5,845 nt of DNA from Bacteroidota bacterium (GTDB lineage: Bacteria; Bacteroidota; Bacteroidia; Bacteroidales; GCA-2748055), in NCBI GenBank assembly GCA_024244665.1, contig JAAEOI010000420.1:1-5845 (forward strand). Direction: 5' to 3'. Positions 4,604-5,845 of the stretch are shown one piece after another. The position numbers and the translations under genes are program-made. Below the pieces are notes generated by a model that worked only from the letters and a program-made list of their open reading frames with translations, ran no database searches and was not told where the DNA came from. Within the stretch, counting starts at the first letter, position 1. Each line of letters starts with the position of its first letter.

Positions 4604-5845
4604 ATGAAAAGAAAACTGTACCTACTGCTAATTGTACTTCCGGTAATTTTTTCCTGTAGTCGTTCCGAGGTACCGGACAGCCATAGTCAGGGAAGGAGCA
4701 TCGATGATTTCCTTTATATTGAGAATGACCAGATCAGGCTTGGGATTGACACCTCCATGGGTGGTGCCATTACCTACCTGGAAATAAAGGAATACGGTGA
4801 GAACATGGTCAATGATTTTGACCTTGGCAGGCAGATTCAAATATCATTTTTCGGCGGTCCCAATCCCTTTGTCCCATCCCCGGATAAGAAGCCCCACCCC
4901 CGGTGGGAATTTATCGGCTGGAATCCCATCCAGGCCGGCGATGTATTTGGCTACGGTTCAAGGATCAAGGACCTGTATGTGGGAGAGGATTCCATATTCG
5001 TTAGCTGTATCCCCATGCACTGGCCCCTGGAGAATGTCCCCGGCCAGTGTGTCTATGAAAGCAGAATAAAACTTGAAGGCAACAAAGTTTTTGCCTCAGC
5101 CAGGATACTGAATCAGAGGGAAGATAAAACAAAGTATCCTGTTCGTAACAGTGAGTTGCCGGCCGTATATTCCAACGGCACCTATTACCGGCTTTTTACT
5201 TATACCGGGGATGAACCCTTTACAAACGATGCCCTTACGCTGGTCCCCAAGCGCCATGTGAAACCCGGTGAATTCCCCTGGTCCAGGTTCCAGGCCACGG
5301 AAGGCTGGGCAGCCCTTGTGAATGAGGATGATATCGGGATGGCCGTTTATTCACCACATACGGAACGTTTTCTGGGCGGGTTTACCGGTGAAGAGGGGAC
5401 CGGATCCACCTTTGATATTCCCTGTGGCTATATCTGCCCGGTTGGCGATATTGTTCTGGATCACAACATCGACTTTAGCTATAAGTATGTCATTGTCACG
5501 GGGATGCTGGAGGATATCAGAAAGGACATATACGATCTCAACGGAGAATACCGGATGAATTTGCCGGTTTTTGACTTTGATGGAGGAAGGCAGGGATGGT
5601 ACTATAAAAATGCAGAAGACAGTGGCTGGCCGGTAGATGGAATGCTGAATATCAAACCACTGGGAGATGAATGCACGCTCTGGGGTCCTGAACATTCTTA
5701 TCAGTCCGGGGAAATTAAAGAGATTGAGATCGTTGCCGCCTTTGAAAGCGATGCCGGTAAGTTCCAGTTTCTCTGGAATCGCATTGAAGGATCGGAAAAG
5801 AGCGGACAGGAATCTCTGGATATTGACATAGTTCCCGGAGCAGGC
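4604..5845 (+). CDS. Exported lipoprotein of unknown function, sugar-related context (3' end outside window)
   Basis: The frame opens at ATG 4604 and runs without a stop to the window edge, giving at least 414 residues. Residues 1-18 'MKRKLYLLLIVLPVIFSC' form a lipoprotein signal peptide with the lipidated Cys at 18, so the mature protein is membrane-anchored. Residues about 38-310 form one domain with 'DTSMGGAITYL' (49-59), 'DFDLGRQIQISFFGG' (71-85), 'GWNPIQAGD' (105-113), 'ELPAVYSNGTYYRLFTYTGD' (184-203), 'GMAVYSPHTERFLGGF' (245-260) and 'CPVGDIVLDHNIDFSYKYVIVTG' (278-300). I recall similar blocks in uncharacterised secreted proteins near carbohydrate-degradation genes, and the beta-rich pattern suggests a mutarotase-like or carbohydrate-binding fold, but I cannot name a family. 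From residue 321, 'PVFDFDGGRQGWY' looks like the start of a beta-sandwich, carbohydrate-binding-module-like domain that continues past the edge. No catalytic residues can be assigned. Confidence 0.85.
   Translation, partial: MKRKLYLLLIVLPVIFSCSRSEVPDSHSQGRSIDDFLYIENDQIRLGIDTSMGGAITYLEIKEYGENMVNDFDLGRQIQISFFGGPNPFVPSPDKKPHPRWEFIGWNPIQAGDVFGYGSRIKDLYVGEDSIFVSCIPMHWPLENVPGQCVYESRIKLEGNKVFASARILNQREDKTKYPVRNSELPAVYSNGTYYRLFTYTGDEPFTNDALTLVPKRHVKPGEFPWSRFQATEGWAALVNEDDIGMAVYSPHTERFLGGFTGEEGTGSTFDIPCGYICPVGDIVLDHNIDFSYKYVIVTGMLEDIRKDIYDLNGEYRMNLPVFDFDGGRQGWYYKNAEDSGWPVDGMLNIKPLGDECTLWGPEHSYQSGEIKEIEIVAAFESDAGKFQFLWNRIEGSEKSGQESLDIDIVPGAG

Overview
The window looks like a piece of a Bacteroidota chromosome, from a carbohydrate-degradation neighbourhood. 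Three things point to this phylum: start codons lack clear Shine-Dalgarno sequences and sit behind A/T-rich leaders; one exported protein has a signal peptide ending in the common Bacteroidota 'NAQ' pattern and another has a lipobox; and the gene content (S1 sulfatase, secreted sugar-isomerase-like/SMP-30 protein, GntR regulator with a sugar-sensor domain, surface-type lipoprotein) is typical of polysaccharide-utilization regions. No SusC/SusD pair and no recognisable glycoside hydrolase or polysaccharide lyase lies inside the window, so the target glycan cannot be named.

Layout: (1) 1-585, plus strand, is the C-terminal part of a sulfatase that begins upstream of the window. (2) 683-2380, minus strand and convergent with the sulfatase, encodes a 565-residue exported two-domain protein, an AP-endonuclease-2/xylose-isomerase-like TIM barrel followed by an SMP-30/gluconolactonase-type beta-propeller. 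(3) 2381-2562 is an A/T-rich divergent intergenic region with a perfect 16-bp palindrome repeated in part 41 bp downstream, just before the next gene; these are probable operators. (4) 2563-2844, plus strand, is a small HipB-like XRE regulator (antitoxin type). (5) 2854-3406 is a decayed hipA toxin gene: a short N-terminal piece, a frame break, a middle piece with the Gly-rich 'GGSSGGARPK' loop, then an early stop that removes the whole kinase catalytic half. (6) 3479-4513, plus strand, is a complete GntR-family regulator with a periplasmic-binding-protein-like sensor domain. (7) 4604 to the window end, plus strand, is a lipoprotein of at least 414 residues with no stop in the window, also sugar-metabolism-like in appearance.

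How they may work together (inference): the sulfatase would remove sulfate from a glycan in the periplasm or at the surface. The two exported proteins would bind or process sugars, and the GntR regulator would sense a sugar or sugar phosphate and control the lipoprotein gene and its downstream neighbours. The hipBA remnant interrupts this neighbourhood and appears to be a relic in which the antitoxin-type repressor and its operators survive while the toxin is broken.

The most interesting observations are the operator-like palindromes at hipB, the prfB-like CTT-TGA-C heptamer exactly where the hipA frame changes, and the two-domain secreted TIM-barrel/propeller fusion. I saw no convincing entirely new system. 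No tRNA, rRNA, CRISPR array or insertion sequence was seen.
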